A DNA stretch of 64,000 bases. Origin: Gracilariopsis chorda. Lineage: Eukaryota; Rhodophyta; Florideophyceae; Gracilariales; Gracilariaceae. Positions 40,440-52,181 of this stretch are shown one piece after another. The notes beneath the pieces are model-generated. The model was not told where the DNA came from. It made no database searches and saw only the letters and a list, made by a program, of their open reading frames with translations. Both the position numbers and the translations under genes were made by a program. Every line of letters begins with the position of its first letter. Position 1 is the first letter of the stretch. The stretch lies in NCBI GenBank assembly GCA_003194525.1, contig NBIV01000019.1, forward strand, positions 124,001-188,000, given 5' to 3'.

Positions 40440-43280
40440 AATTTAGTGGTTCGAATAGGCTACTCGAACTGCAGAAATGTCGATCATTAGTCGTTTCTCA
40501 GATGTCGATGAGCTCTTGGTTATTGCGTCCAATAAACGTTTTGAGTCAGTAAGCATAGTGATTGGAATTTGTTTTCCAATTACTGACTGTAATTCATGTT
40601 TGATAACATAAGCTATATCGAATGCATCTGCACATGCGTATAGCTCTCCTCCTAAAACGGATCTGGTAACACGCCGGCTTTGGTGACTTGAGAAATAAAG
40701 AATATTGCAGTTATCGAACTTGTCCACGAGAAGAATAATGAATCAGATTTGGGATGAAGTATCTGCATTGTTTGGCAAAAGATGAATTGGAATATACCTT
40801 GAGCAGAGTGAATTGATATCAAGTTTCACATATTTCAGATTTACATTTTGACTTTGCTGAATATGTTTTACGACTTTGTTGATGTTCTTCACATCTTCGC
40901 TTGAGAAAGATTGTTCCATAATTTGAGCAGCCATGTTGACAGCACAGCAAATTTCTAGTCGCTTTTGAGTCAACCAAGCAAGTTTGTGTCTCAATGAACG
41001 GAAATCAGAAAAGTTGCAATCTTTCAGAAGAATTTGCAATCTTTTGGCATAATGTTTCTGACTTAGTGAAAACCCGTTACTGGTGGTGCGTATTCTTACG
41101 CCTGCAAATAAAGCAGAATCCATTTCCAAGTCTTTTGATTCACATTTCTGAATGGTGAGGGTTTCCTGCTGCAGGAATTGATCGGTTCCGAATTGAAGAA
41201 GGTCATCTACGTGAACACCCGTTAATCCACTTAACTTTGACTTTTCGTGTTTCATAAATAGTGACAAATCTCCTTTTGTCGGTTTCATTCCTAGGTCTTC
41301 TTTCAAATGAGTGGCTATTGTTCTGTACCAATAGTCTCCAGAGTCTGAGAGTCCATAGAGAGGGCGGAAAAGTTCCAAGAACATGTCTGCTGGAAGATCC
41401 AATTCTTTTTGAGGATTCAAGTATACTTTACGCATGAGTTTCTGTGCGGATTGTAAGTATGCTTGGCGAACATCTGTGTTCCATACTCTATATCCAAGAA
41501 TAGCGGCAATGGTAACGAGAATTTGTGTTGAGTATTGTCTTAGATTAGGTTAATTGTGTACAAGAAGAGCTTTTTCTGGATCTTTGTGCCCTTGGGCGAC
41601 AAATCTGGCTTTGAATATTTCTTCATCAGTTTCTGGGTTTTTGATGGCGAGCACAAATCTTCCAGTGAGAATATTGGCGTCTTCTGACACTTCGCCTTGT
41701 CTAATGAGTTTCCACGTTCTGTGCGATATTAATCTTGCCAGCTCTTTTCGTTTAGCTTCACTGAATGCTGGTAGGTTCCGACGGTGATCGGAAGGACCTA
41801 ACACTTCAGTGATTTGAACATCATAGAGTTCAAAATCACCAGGAAGTATTGGTTGGAGACAAGTATGAAGATTGTTCATTAGTTCGTCACGATGGAAGGG
41901 TTTGACTTGCGCAATAGAATGTTGGACTGTTTCTCCATTGCGGTTAATGAAGACCTGCTTGTCATCAATTTTCACAATTCTGAAGGGTCCAGTCCACTTT
42001 ATTGGCTTCACGTCCTCCCGATAAACAAGAACTTCTTGTCCAATCTTCAAGGTTGTCGATACGGCAGATGGAATGCGAGCGACGATTGCACGGCGCAAAC
42101 GAAGCTCCGAAGTGATGGTTTCCATCTCAGTGCGCGCAATTTGAAGAGCTCTCATTCGCTCTTCATGATTTGGAAGTTCTGTGCTGAAGGGCGGGAAGCT
42201 GGGAAGAACTCCAAATACGAGTAGCGAAGGTACTAGTCCTTCGGGGTTCATTGTATCGTTCATAGCCTTGACAGCAAGTCGAAGGGCTAAGGCGATGGGG
42301 ACATCGGGCTCGATGTATCGAATCTTTTGGTAGATACGACGTAAGGGTTTATGGTACGTTTCACCGGTTCCAAGAGAATTATGAATTTCAACGCCTGAGA
42401 ACTGTAAGGTGATTCCAGCGATGCTTGTCAGTTCTTTCCATCGAGCGGATTTGAATTGTCTGGCTTTATCCAGTCTCATCTTGTCTGGATAGCCGGTGTA
42501 TAACGTGGCCCAACAACCGATAAATGCGTACCAGATTGCTTCAGTGGTCTGACTCTTGAAAACTGCAGAGCTGAAGTGCGTTTGTGTGTCTACAATTTGT
42601 AGAACTGGCATTTTGTCCAAGAACATAAGATGCAAAGCAATTTCAGTGTTGAATATTATTTTGCCTGGAATGGATACTTGGAAGGACTGTGGCCGGGGTG
42701 TAAAACGTTGGCACGTGGCACATGATTTTGAGATATGCTCGATGAGTTTCCTGGTCTCAACCGTGGCATTTTCTGGCTTTGCTCTTGAGATCAAGTTGAA
42801 AAGCTTGTTTGCGCTTGGATGGTAGAAGTGCATATGCATTTTTCGGAGTTCACTCTTTGTGTAAAGAATCTCAGAGAAGTCCCATTCTAAGTACATATGA
42901 CTGAATTTCCGCGTGATTGGTATCGACCAATTGAACTTCTTGCTGAGTAACATGTTGTCCACGTTGTCAGGTACAAGAGCGTGTAAGTCCAAGATATCGA
43001 GTCCAATAAGAAGAGGTACAGAGGTGTCGACGACGTCAATCTCAAGTGGAAGAAAAGTGTTGCCAGGGATTGGAATGCGTACTTGCATGCTTCCACGGCT
43101 CAAGTATATGCCATCTCCAAATTTAAAAGCTTTGTTGGAGTGATTCAGCTTAAATGGAATGCCTACAAGTTTACAGTACACTTGGGCTTGTTGTTTTCCT
43201 ACTACAGATGGTTGTGCGCCAGAATCCAGACATGCCCCTTGAAATTCGCGTTGGTTTCTCTCGAATGAGCTTGTCTTCAC
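40440..43280 (-). mobile_element. copia 3 pol region (protease, integrase, RT, RNase H)
   Basis: Recognisable parts on the minus strand are a protease-like segment (GACLDSGAQPSVVG, then LLIGLDILDLHALV), an integrase zinc-finger segment (MHFYHPSANKLFNL to CATCQRFTPR), and an integrase core with C-terminal region. RT follows (ELFRPLYGLSDSGDYWY, then VHVDDLLQFG), and then RNase H. The Ty1-like gag-pol arrangement and the FxxxxPLYGLxDSGDYW motif place it in Pseudoviridae/copia. The copy is broken. Confidence 0.85.
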
Positions 43281-44863
43281 GTTGTGAATATCAACAAGGT
43301 TCCAACGAGGTGTTCGTGAACTGTCTCTTGCTTGCTTTCGTGTACAAAAACGAATGATTCGAGGTGAGCCATTGGAGGACTTGTCTGGTTCTTTCTTGTT
43401 CTGCTGCTTGGGAGGAGCACTACGGCAGAAATCGTTAGTACTCCCAGTTGAAAATCCTCAAGGCAATTCGAGAGGGAAGGTTCGCTACTCTGCGTTCCAA
43501 AATTAGATGCAAAGATTTGTTCGGAAGGATGAGACTTTTCGTCATTCTCACTATTGTCTGCCATTTCATTGCAAGCAAAGAAGGTTTCCGTGCTTTCAAA
43601 TTCATCGGCATCACTGGACTTCTCGAGTTGTTGGCATATTTCGTACAGGACGCGTTTCAAAGCCTTGTTCTGGTCCTTATAGCCATTGCGTTGCAAATAT
43701 TGCACACGGCTGGCAGCATTATTGGTGAGTTCCTTGCGTTGCCTGCTATCGGCAATTACGTGTCCAGGTTTTCCACAATTCCAACATTGAAGGTTTCGTT
43801 TGTTCCTGGATTGACGAAAGTTTGCCCTGTTTGTGGGATGCGGGTGACGTACGTATCGGGATTGGCCAGCATAGAACGCTTCACTCGTGTCAGAGTTCTG
43901 AAAATCGTCGGTGGAAAGTGAGTCCAACTGAAGACTCTTATGATCTCGCATGCGACCGATTTTCTCTTCTTGATCCAGTTGAATTGCGGCTTCCAACTGA
44001 CCGTAAAGTTCATGATAACTAATCAGTCCCGCATTGGCCCTGCTGCAGGCACCTCGCGCCCAGGAATTACCAATTACAGCATTCTGTAAATATTCGATTC
44101 TGTTGCGCCCGGCTCGGCAGTGCATAGGGCCTTGTGGGGACAACTTCGAAATTTCTTCGTGGAGTTTCTCCAAAGCATCGCTTAATGAAGAGCTCTTTGA
44201 AACAAATTTTTGGATTCGTAAGTTACGTAAATAGGCAGCAATGCGGTTCTGACGGGAAAGAGAATTATACTCCTTTTCCATTACTGCTGAAGCTTCCGTG
44301 AAACTTCGCACTCTGTCATCAACGTTTTGTACGCAAAAACGTTTCGCGTTTCCACGCAAAAGGTGGTGTAAGTATTGGAGTCTTTGATGGTTGGATAGAT
44401 TGTAATCTAGATCGGCATACTTATAGTCGCTCAGAAATTCCTCCCAACATTCACCAAGGATTCCTGAGAATTTTGACGATTCATCTTTGAAACGAGACGC
44501 CATATAGTAAGCTATCCTGTCTCGGCTGTCTCCAGAGTCCGTTTGTGGCTCATTGGTAACGTTGTGAGCACTCCATGGCTGGCGTTGGCGATTTTGCTCA
44601 TTCATGCGTTTCGGAGGTGAGAGCTCTCGTTGTTGCTCAACTTCAGTTTCTTCTTCGACCTCTGCAAATCTATGTGGTTGTTTTCGGGTAGGCGGAGCGG
44701 GTGCCGGCGTTTGCTCGAATAAATCTATAGCAGTGAAAGCATCTTCTAAATGAGACTCCTCAAAAATTGTTTTGGCAATTCTTTTTAAGAGGTGACCGCT
44801 TTCATGTTCTGCGAGACTAATTCCACGATCTTCGAAGAACTTTGCAAACTTACGCATAAGCAA
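43277..44863 (-). mobile_element. copia 3 gag region
   Basis: This open region of about 528 codons has the order expected of a copia Gag: a capsid-like helical region in the middle (FSGILGECWEEFLSDYKYAD, LHHLLRGNAKRFC) and a nucleocapsid zinc knuckle CWNCGKPGHVIADSR near residue 360. The start is not certain. It overlaps the protease-integrase part by a few bases at its end. Confidence 0.8.
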
Positions 44864-45189
44864 CCCATTACTTAAAATTGTAAAAGTGAGTAGCTTATCT
44901 GGGGGGTATTCAGTTCTCAGAAGTTCGATTACTTGAGTAGGCTCTGCTTGGGTATTGTTTTCCTGAATATTCTTAATAAATTCGATAAATTGTCATTGTT
45001 GCTGATTTGCATACCTAACATTGGTAGTAAAATTTCCGTTAAGTGAAGGCATGATGAACTAAACAAATTACTACAGTGTTATGTATGCTAATATAATAGA
45101 GTATTGTGTTTAACTAAGCTTTACTCGTACAAAATTAGCCTATTAGTATTGGTTAGTAATCGTAGAGTAATACGCAAAAGCAAAACTTT

Positions 45190-45486
45190 TTATTTATTTA
45201 AATTTTGATTGTAGAGCACTTTGAAGTGTGCTTTGCCGTTTTTGTGGCGGTCCAAATGATAATGCACCTCAAATGAGCGCTTACAGGTAGCACAGTAAGG
45301 CGCAGTACGCTTACACTGCACGCGGTTGCGGTGTGTTTTAGACTGACAGTGATCAAAAAAGGTTTTTGCACTGTTGCACTGTATTTTGCAAAATGTGCAG
45401 AAGTGTTTGGCACGACCCACACGCGTGGTCTTCTTCTTTGTTTGAAATTGGTGAGCCAAACACTTGGCTTTTTTTCTGCGGAGCTT
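45190..45486 (-). mobile_element. accessory double zinc-finger frame inside copia 3
   Basis: This open minus-strand frame of about 98 codons lies between the 5-prime LTR and gag. It encodes two matrin/U1-type C2H2 fingers: CTFCKIQCNSAKTFFDHCQS with THRN, and CATCKRSFEVHYHLDRHKNG with KAH (each C-x2-C-x12-H-x5-H). Such fingers usually bind double-stranded RNA or DNA. No ATG opens the frame. A separate acidic, Ser/Pro-rich open frame lies just upstream (about 45487-45825) behind an acceptor-like TTCTTTTAG. An extra zinc-finger protein is not a usual copia part. Confidence 0.6.
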
Positions 45487-45980
45487 CTATATGCCACTGG
45501 TGCTCGGCTGCACTGGGACTTGTGCGTGTTGGGGGTGGCGGGGCACGGGTACCTCTTCGGCTTCAAGGTCAAAGACACTTGGCAGATTGCGGCTGGATGT
45601 AGTTGAGTGGTGGCTTGGTTCTGATTCACTATCCAATTCGGAAGGGGTCAGATGGTCCAATATGTTCGGTCGTTGCTGATTGGTTGGTGGCGCTGGTAGT
45701 ACAGCAATGTGCTGCCGATGCGGGGAGGGTGGGTACTCTACAGTTACCGTAGAATAGATTGAATTGTTAATAAAAACAGTGCCTGGCTTTCTACGAGCCA
45801 CTGTGTTTATATGCGGATTAGACACTAAAAGAATATAGATTAGAAAAAAAGTGTGGTTAGTAATTACGTCTTATACGTATTGGGGTTAACAACACGTAAT
45901 CAGTACCAACAGAATTTTTCGATTCTTTAGATGTCGAATGACTTACTTGGAAACGGTAAAAATCGACGATTATTCCGGAA

Positions 45981-46354
45981 TGTCGTGAAATAATACGTTT
46001 AAAGAAAGGGGCGGCCTGTAGTGGTAGCTAGGGACGGCCCAAAAAGGATGATTCCTTTGCTTAGAGAGGTAGAGTTGATGATAATAATGGGTTGGGGAAC
46101 AGACGAGAGGCGAAGGCCGAGCTCTGTTCCCTCCTTTTATACTCAGAGAGAAAGACGCTAGTCGTCTTTCTCGGTAGTTAGAGTCCTAATATGCTCGCAT
46201 GCATGCGGCATTGTAAGCATCCATCACACCATCTTCGGAGATGGTGAGAAGGCAGGACGCTTTCTCACCATCCCCAAGGATGGTGAGATGGTCCATTCCA
46301 TCTCCTTTTTCCTCACCGTCTGACAAGGACAGTGAGCGGAGCTTTATCCTCATA
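45981..46354 (-). repeat. 5-prime LTR of copia element 3
   Basis: This LTR of about 374 bp is paired with 39889-40261 and followed by GATTG at 46355-46359. Confidence 0.88.
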
Positions 46355-46359
46355 GATTG

Positions 46360-48699
46360 CTAGCTCGCTTAAAACGCGGAATGATTCGCCTCATAAAACG
46401 GAGCGCTGCGTGGGTTTGGAAGACTAAAGGGTTCCGTAACTCTGCAGTGTGCAAATGAACATACCGGTAAGAACTTCTTTGTTAATAAAAGCTGTTGGCG
46501 AACTACTCTTATAGATAAAATTTTCGGCGCATCCGCGGTACGATACGAGCCGAATGTGGCTCGTATCGTCGTAGCATTCGCCGTGGACATCGTGGGCGAT
46601 TTGCCGTCATTTTGGTCGATTCGCACAACCAAACAGTTCAATGAGCAAACGTGATTGCATACCTTTCTAAATTCTCTCCAAGTAACATGCGCAAAACAAA
46701 TTACGACAAACCGCTTCTTTCAGGCCAATAATTGCTGCGCCCGTCCTTTGAATGCGGAACGTGCTATAATACAGTACAAGGGTACATTGACTGACATTAA
46801 TCAACGTCGATCACAGCCGGTCAGCCCTGGCTGATGTTGTTCACATGCGGCGCCTGGCTGCTGTATGTGGACGCCATCACGAGACGGTGACGCAGGGGGC
46901 CAAAATAAATGACAAATTAGCCTAAAAAGGGTGTTCCTCGTAGCTCGAAGCCCCAACAAAATGAAACGTCACAAACAAAAGATCAAACGAACAACCAATG
47001 CAGGGACCAAACGGACTCAACCTGCAACGATAACAACAAATACAAAAGGAGAGCACAAGGCTCAATCCAAATACAAACTTCTTGATACTTCCTGAAACGC
47101 CGCACAACCCAAGAATTATTTCAAGGGTCACTAGGAGTCAGACTCCCGGCTTTCGGTAAGACACTCCAGATGTGAAGTGATTTCTGCAGCCTACACACTT
47201 CTGTACCAAACAGAAGCAGGTGGGTACAATCCTTACAGGGCTTCCAAAGGAGAGCTACTAACAGCGGGATATGCTTTCACTCTATACCCAATCTGGCCCT
47301 TTGCAGGAGAGGTTGCACGGCACGTCGCCTGCGGACAGCTTCCCGTCAAGCACCTCCGTCCGGAAACCACCGGGTCTTTCGACCGTCACCGTTATCCGAG
47401 CAAAGCTCCGGTGGGGGCTCACAGACGACAGAAGCGTCTTTGGTACACACTACCCGTCTCCCGTCCACGCCAAGGGCGCTTCAACCGGTCTCAGCGACGG
47501 TAATGCCCCGCCCCAAGTATGCAAAAAGCGGCAAACGCCTCACTAAGTGCGGTTGAGAGTTGATGGTTGATATTAAAAGTTGAGACAGTTGTGGGGGTGA
47601 GGACGGTTAGATGTGGTTCTTGAGATGAGGCCAGACCGAATTCCGGGACTCAGTTCGCCCTTTTATAGAGTCAAAAAGCATGCAAAACAACACAGAAACG
47701 CATTACTACTTTCTACTTACTCATGTGTGCGTCTAGGTTACTCCATTCGCTTCCAGAAGCCTCTGGAGCTGCACACTAACCCATAAGAATTTAGCAACTG
47801 GCGCCTACATCACCTAAATACAGTGTTAATGCTGGGCCAGTGAAGCTTAGAATGCTCCAGACACTTCTGGAGCACTCTAAACGTGTTTTCCGGCAGTGCT
47901 GGAACATTCTACCAATTTCGAGACCGACACTGTATTCAGATACAGCAGTCCTTCAATGAGCTTCAACAAAGCCACCAGCAATCTTAACCTACCATAATTC
48001 AGAGACCGAACACCGTCGGAACGACTACACATAATGGGCATATGTCCCGAACGTTTGCAGGTGGCCCACGAGACCTCCGTAAAATTAACGGTGACCATAT
48101 CCTATCCCCCTGTCACCGTTTCGTAAGATATCTAACCTCTATGAAGGAATTACAGAGCTGCATCTGCGGCATTGTCAGTGTAACAGCCTGTCCTATAAGC
48201 AGTCCTATCTCTAAGATCGCGTACTAATCAGACATAGCTCAGTGAGCTCAGCGCTGCTCTTGCTGCTGACAAAGGATACTTCCAGTACTGACTTTACTAT
48301 ACAATAAATTGGGCCGGGACCCAACCGGCTCGGGGAAAAGAAGTGAACAAGCCCACAGAGATTCAATCTCTCCTCGTTCCCCTATCTGTGCGCCCGAAAT
48401 TAAACTCTTATGGCGCATCTCTGCCTAACTCTACTCCAGTCCGCCACTGCGTACAGTAAGCGAGACGCTGTTATACACACTACCCCACAGGCTTTTATAG
48501 TAAAGATCAGCATGTTTTGGCGGTATATCGATGTAGTGCACGTTTCATTTTGGTTAGTTAATCACATTCGTAGACTCCTTTTTTCGTAGATAAGAACTAC
48601 AAAAAGCTGTCTCTACTATCATTAAAACACCTTACAAAACTTCTTCAAACCCACATTAGACCTTTAGCCAAAATATCGGGACGCAACACTACAAGCAGG
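46360..48699. other. no gene recognised
   Basis: I see no supportable gene. Around 47,655-47,670 the minus strand has a TATAAAAG motif followed by promoter-like sequence, as in an LTR, but I could not find paired ends or target duplications to support a solo LTR. Confidence 0.35.
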
Positions 48700-48734
48700 T
48701 CGATTGTTAATTGGGGCGCCCAATTAACAATCGA
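48700..48734. repeat. 35-nt perfect hairpin
   Basis: The arms TCGATTGTTAATTGGG and CCCAATTAACAATCGA (16 bp, no mismatch) flank a 3-nt loop GCG. It lies in otherwise featureless AT-rich DNA upstream of the Harbinger-type transposase. It could be an insertion scar, a MITE remnant or part of that transposon's end. Confidence 0.8.
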
Positions 48735-49224
48735 TACTGTGCATGCGTAGTAGTAGAGTTCTCTGGCCGTACCCATTATTTAGGTTAAAAAATCACATAA
48801 TGTAAATATCGTATGCAATCGTAAATTAAACGATAAATACTCCAATATGGGCCACATTTCTTTACAGCTTATTCCGTACCTAAATGATAACTTTATCACG
48901 AAAAGGGTTGGTATGCCTATCTAATTCTGAAAGAGGCTACAGCACGGCCATATTTCGCATTTCCCGCGAAGAACGCACCACTAATCACCATTCCCTGGTC
49001 CGCTACTGTCCCCGCTGCCACGATCGCCATCGTAAAAGGATTTGCGCCAGCCCAAAAACCATTTGGCGCCTAAACACAATGGCGCCTACACAATCCGAGT
49101 CACAACAGCAGTTTCCGATCACCTTTTAGGATAATAAATACCCGGCTGGGACTTGCCGCGCAGCATCCGCCCGATACACACCTCCTCACCCCTTCCGTAG
49201 CTCCTTTCCCACTCTTCCATTGAC

Positions 49225-49866
49225 ATGGAGACTCAGGAACTCAAGATCGTCCCTAAAAAGAGAGCAGAGGGCCAAAAAAGGAAGAAGTATGTCACAAACC
49301 CCGACGAGACCAAGACGGACACCGAGAATGAGGAATCTGATTGCCTATTCCTGGACCGTTTTTTTTGGACTCCGGAGGGGCAGTGCCGCGATAGAGATGA
49401 CCCACGTTTCTCTGAACGAATTTAGGGCAATCTGGAGTGCTCTGAGTGACAAGGTTCAAATCCACTGGAACAACGGTTGAGGACAAAAGGGACAACACAA
49501 GCCACAGGACATTCTGTTTATGCTTCTGTGTACTTTGAAGCATGTCGGAAATTGGGAATTCAACGGAAAGATGTTCGATATCAAGGGCCTTCTCATCGAA
49601 CACATGATACTGGGATTTGCTGACCGTGTATGTGAGACAATGTTTTAGCATGGCCGTTCAGAATAACGAGAAGAAGTACACAATGGAACGTCTGGTCAAC
49701 GACGTGTATACATTCAGGCATTACAAGTTTGCCCTTTATGCTACAGATGTAAAATTTCAACACACGAACCGCCCTGCCGGGAAACATGAAGAAGCCAAGG
49801 TTAACTTTAGCAATAAGCACAAAGTCTACGGGTATAAGTCAGAGGTCTCTGTTTTAACCAACGTTG
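49225..49866 (+). pseudogene. Harbinger-type transposase, N-terminal part
   Basis: A Lys-rich N-terminus begins at an ATG at 49225 (METQELKIVPKKRAEG). Further on, in other frames, the plus strand reads FMLLCTLKHVGNWEFNGKMF and LLIEHMILGF, then the first catalytic Asp region YATDVKFQHTNRPAGKHEEA and NFSNKHKVYGYKSEVSVLTN. This is the layout of DDE_Tnp_4 (HARBI1/PIF-Harbinger-like) transposases. Frame changes and stops separate the pieces, so the gene is dead. The domain is then cut by a 1.46-kb insertion. Confidence 0.75.
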
Positions 49867-51322
49867 TGGAGCAAAAACCGTGCGGGTTGTAGCTCTCAAG
49901 GCGTCCGAGTCCTTGCTCCCTGTGGAGGGTAGACTCAGTGGACGAGCCCTCTACTCCACACGAGTGTCGGGTGCAAATCGAATGGTGGATACTCGCTATA
50001 TCTGTAGAGGTGAATATGAAGAATCTTGAGAGCAACGAGATAAAAGAAGAGTCCAAGTGAGGGGACGTAGACAGCGTACTCAGCGAGTGTAGTGTCCCAA
50101 AGAGGGAAAAAACCCAGACAACGAGGGGGAAAGGATCGTGCTGATAGCGGCAACAGACCCGAGAACCAAGGGGTAAAATAGGAACAACAACCAACGAAAC
50201 AACCCAATACTGGGGCGGAGATCTGTCCTGTAGGAGAATGACCATTAGGCATGTGGGGTGGTGAGGTAACCAAAGGTCCGGGCTGGCAGAGTTCGGACCA
50301 TTGCTGGCCTAAATGTACCACGTGGCCAAGCTGGGTGCCGAGGCAGGGGATATTAGGGGACTGTGAGAGTGCCAAGGCACTGTGGCCTCAAGTTGTATTA
50401 TGTAGCTATTTTTATTTATTCTTTTAGGATAGTTTCCGGAGGTCAGAGCGCCTAGCCAGCTATATAGGTTGGCTCGAGTGCCACTGATCTCCGAAGAGTA
50501 AAGACAAGCACCTTCACCGTCTTCTTGCCGCCATATGCAGCCAGTAGGACTCCAAAGGCCTCCAAGCCATTGCTACCATTCTCCCGACCTGTAGGGACTT
50601 GAGATAGGGCCCGCCCATTGCGTCTCGCTCCCAGTTGGTGCCCGTGTCACTAGTAGACCCAGTGGATTTTCACCCCAGTGGCTGGCTCTGTGCCGCTACT
50701 ACCCCCCTAGTAGACTACTACCCCAGTTGGCCAAAGGACGTAGTATTCTAATACCTGTCCTGCAACAGGGTATACAAAATAAACAGAGTAATGTTAGACC
50801 CACGGTCGGTGTACTTACACAGATGTCCTGAGTGGTCCCAAGTGGGTAGCCGTACTGAGATCAAACGCGGTTACTCTCCAGATGGAGTCGTGAACCTACG
50901 AGGGCAGTTGCGACCAGAGCCCGCTCTAGTTTGTCAGACTAGAGCGATGGTTTTGAAGACCAACCTTGGTTGAGTTTACTGTGCCCTTGCGACCGCGAGG
51001 TCACTCCCACTTAAGTAAGGTTCACTAGAAACATGTAAACTAGTTAAAGAAATTAGTGCAAACCTTCCCAGGGCCGTACACGTGGAGGACCCAGTGTCAG
51101 GGGCCAATGTAAGCTAACTCACCTAATTAATTCCAAAATTTGAGCCAGAATTTCCCACGCGTGCCACGCGTTTATCCTGTACCATTCCATCTAGAATTCA
51201 CCTGAAAGGGAAAATTCACACCGAAGTTTGCCACAATTGAACCCACAATTGGGGTAAATCCGTACATCGGTAATGCCTCTAAGGAGGGTAAAAGCAACTC
51301 CCAAAGGAGATGTTTTGCTCCA
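49867..51322. mobile_element. unclassified 1.46-kb insertion within the transposase
   Basis: The insertion separates VSVLTN from GLAIGCMPHKPGSVSDIG, which are adjacent in the family. Its ends are short inverted repeats, TGGAGCAAAA at the left and TTTTGCTCCA at the right. The left flank (AACGT) and right flank (AACGG) suggest a short target duplication. It contains no convincing coding sequence. A TATA-like CTATATAGG lies near 50,460, and an 8-bp-stem hairpin lies at 50923-50945. It could be a non-autonomous DNA element or a solo long terminal repeat. Confidence 0.6.
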
Positions 51323-51973
51323 AAAACGGTTTAGCCATAGGATGTATGCCGCACAAGCCCGGTTCGGTATCGGATATCGGAATTTTCAGGAATAATTTGG
51401 TGTGGCATCAGGAAGCGCTGTCCAAGATGGAGTCCGAGGCGCACGAATTTGTTGACGTGGGGCCCATGGCAGAGGAGTACAGTGGTTTCTGGGCCGTTCT
51501 CATGGACAAAGGATACCAGGGGGCCGCAGATATGATTCGGGCAATAATGCCCAAGAAAAAGCCTAGGGGGGGGGGGGGGGGGGGGGGTTGCCGAAGATGA
51601 GCTCATAACCAACCGTAATATAAGTTCTGATCGAATCATTGTTGAAAATTACTTCGGAAGCATGTGTTGTTTATGGGCTGTAATGGCCAACAAGTAGCGC
51701 TGGGACGAGGCACAATATGACAAACTTTTCACGCTCTGCATGGCTCTGACGAACCTACACATTAAATGGCACCTGCTGAGTGACGAAGATGGCCAAGGTG
51801 CAAAGCAGTACAAGAGCCTTCTCTTGAAAACTGGCGTCACGAAGGCCGAGAAACGCAAGGCCTCGCAGAGACGTTGTCGCGCGAAACGCATGGCGCGGAT
51901 GTCTGCGGAGCTCGGCGTCGATATAGGGAATCCTGAGCCTGAGGCGGAAGTGATGCTAGAGATGCTCCGCTAG
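51323..51973 (+). pseudogene. Harbinger-type transposase, C-terminal part
   Basis: The plus strand continues with GLAIGCMPHKPGSVSDIGIF, the second Asp in WAVLMDKGYQGAADM, then a run of 22 Gs (51566-51587). After that come NRNISSDRIIVENYFGSM, which contains the catalytic Glu, and a TAG near 51696, followed by YDKLFTLCMALTNLHIKWH and a Lys/Arg-rich tail ending in TAG at 51973. The D-D-E residues are all visible. The poly-G run changes the frame and probably arose by slippage or is an assembly uncertainty. Confidence 0.75.
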
Positions 51974-52179
51974 TTATACTGATCTACGTTGCGAGCACAG
52001 TATTATTGTAGCTGTACTGTTCTCAGTTTTTCCACTATAATTGTGTAATGAGTTACCTTTTGCATAATAACTGCGTCAATTAGGTATATACAGGCCTAAT
52101 TGGTGTACACTCTGTGTTCTCTGGAGCGGCATATGCCCTCAATTGTACCTAATAATTGCATGGGAGGTCTAATATGCTA
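51974..52179. other. no gene recognised
   Basis: This is a short AT-rich spacer between two DNA transposons. It probably contains the right end of the Harbinger-type element, but I could not define it. Confidence 0.3.
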
Positions 52180-52181
52180 TA

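Larger units (their letters stand above)
39889..46354 (-). mobile_element. Ty1/copia element 3, middle-aged, broken
   Basis: Direct LTRs of about 373 bp (39889-40261 and 45981-46354) are flanked by the 5-bp duplication GATTG (39884-39888 and 46355-46359). By eye the LTRs differ at about 20-25 sites (6-7%), so the element is of intermediate age. Coding is on the minus strand in copia order: gag with a zinc knuckle, protease and integrase, RT, RNase H. About three or more breaks are apparent in pol. An extra zinc-finger frame lies between the 5-prime LTR and gag. On the coding strand the LTR runs TA to CA rather than TG to CA. Confidence 0.9.

Noticed and set aside
47177-47503. 108-codon plus-strand frame
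   Set aside because: No recognisable domain, no splice or promoter support, and normal for chance open frames at this G+C.
47560-48500. Possible solo LTR with a TATAAAAG promoter on the minus strand
   Set aside because: No paired copy, no matching termini and no target duplication could be found.
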